A stretch of DNA of 12,462 nt from an uncultured Blautia sp. (lineage in GTDB: Bacteria; Bacillota; Clostridia; Lachnospirales; Lachnospiraceae). Made by a program: the position numbers and the translations under genes. Below the pieces are notes generated by a model. The model saw only the letters and a list, made by a program, of their open reading frames with translations, ran no database searches and was not told where the DNA came from. The stretch covers positions 1 through 12,462 of the forward strand of contig NZ_CAKROJ010000063.1 in assembly GCF_934372025.1 (NCBI RefSeq). The letters are read 5' to 3'. Numbering within the stretch: the stretch's first letter is position 1; each line of letters starts with the position of its first letter. Shown here one piece after another: positions 12,387 through 12,462 of this stretch.

Positions 12387-12462
12387 TTTCTCTTTATTTT
12401 AAAAAGTTTTTCTGTTTTATTAAATATAAAAAATTCAAGAATGATATAAATAATTTTATGTG

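Noticed and set aside
12387..12462. Promoter of the first sortase
   Set aside because: The stretch is very AT-rich with several TATATT-like boxes but no -35/-10 pair at good spacing; the true promoter may lie outside the window.
1..12462. CRISPR array, tRNA, insertion sequence or invertible promoter
   Set aside because: No regularly spaced repeats, cloverleaf, transposase or recombinase gene, or inverted repeats flanking a promoter were seen.

Overview
The window reads as a sortase-assembled pilus locus from a low-GC, Gram-positive gut-type Firmicute, most likely a Lachnospiraceae-like Clostridium relative. The grounds are the AT-rich intergenic DNA, AGGAGG-type ribosome binding sites, pilins ending in LPxTG-like signal, hydrophobic helix and basic tail, and a YesN-type response regulator. 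I cannot name the genus. Every supported gene is on the minus strand, so transcription runs from high to low coordinates.

From right to left the layout is: class C sortase (12386-11565), small CnaB pilin with a VKTGD sorting signal (11578-10604, overlapping the sortase by 14 nt), an AraC-type response regulator (10562-9039), a 243-bp AT-rich gap, a 1958-residue fibro-slime/CnaB tip adhesin ending in LPATG (8795-2919), the 664-residue backbone pilin ending in LPTTG (2783-789), and a second class C sortase cut by the window edge (557-1). The first three genes form a tight block. The gap after the regulator holds an AT-rich terminator-like inverted repeat, a TATAAT box and a 9-bp-arm palindrome, so adhesin, backbone and second sortase probably form a second transcription unit.

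The most striking signal is an uninterrupted run of ten G (minus strand) that ends 8 nt before the ATG of the response regulator. It occupies the Shine-Dalgarno position, and no other ribosome binding site is visible there. Such a run in AT-rich DNA is a classic substrate for slipped-strand mispairing. My hypothesis is a phase-variable pilus: the G tract changes length, translation of the regulator switches, and the regulator in turn drives the adhesin/backbone operon from a promoter with a weak -35 box.

The spacers on both sides of the backbone pilin carry long hairpins without T-tracts (2837-2883, 606-669, 679-700). These look like mRNA processing or stability elements that could set the stoichiometry of backbone against adhesin and sortase. 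No tRNA, rRNA, CRISPR array, transposase or phage gene was seen.
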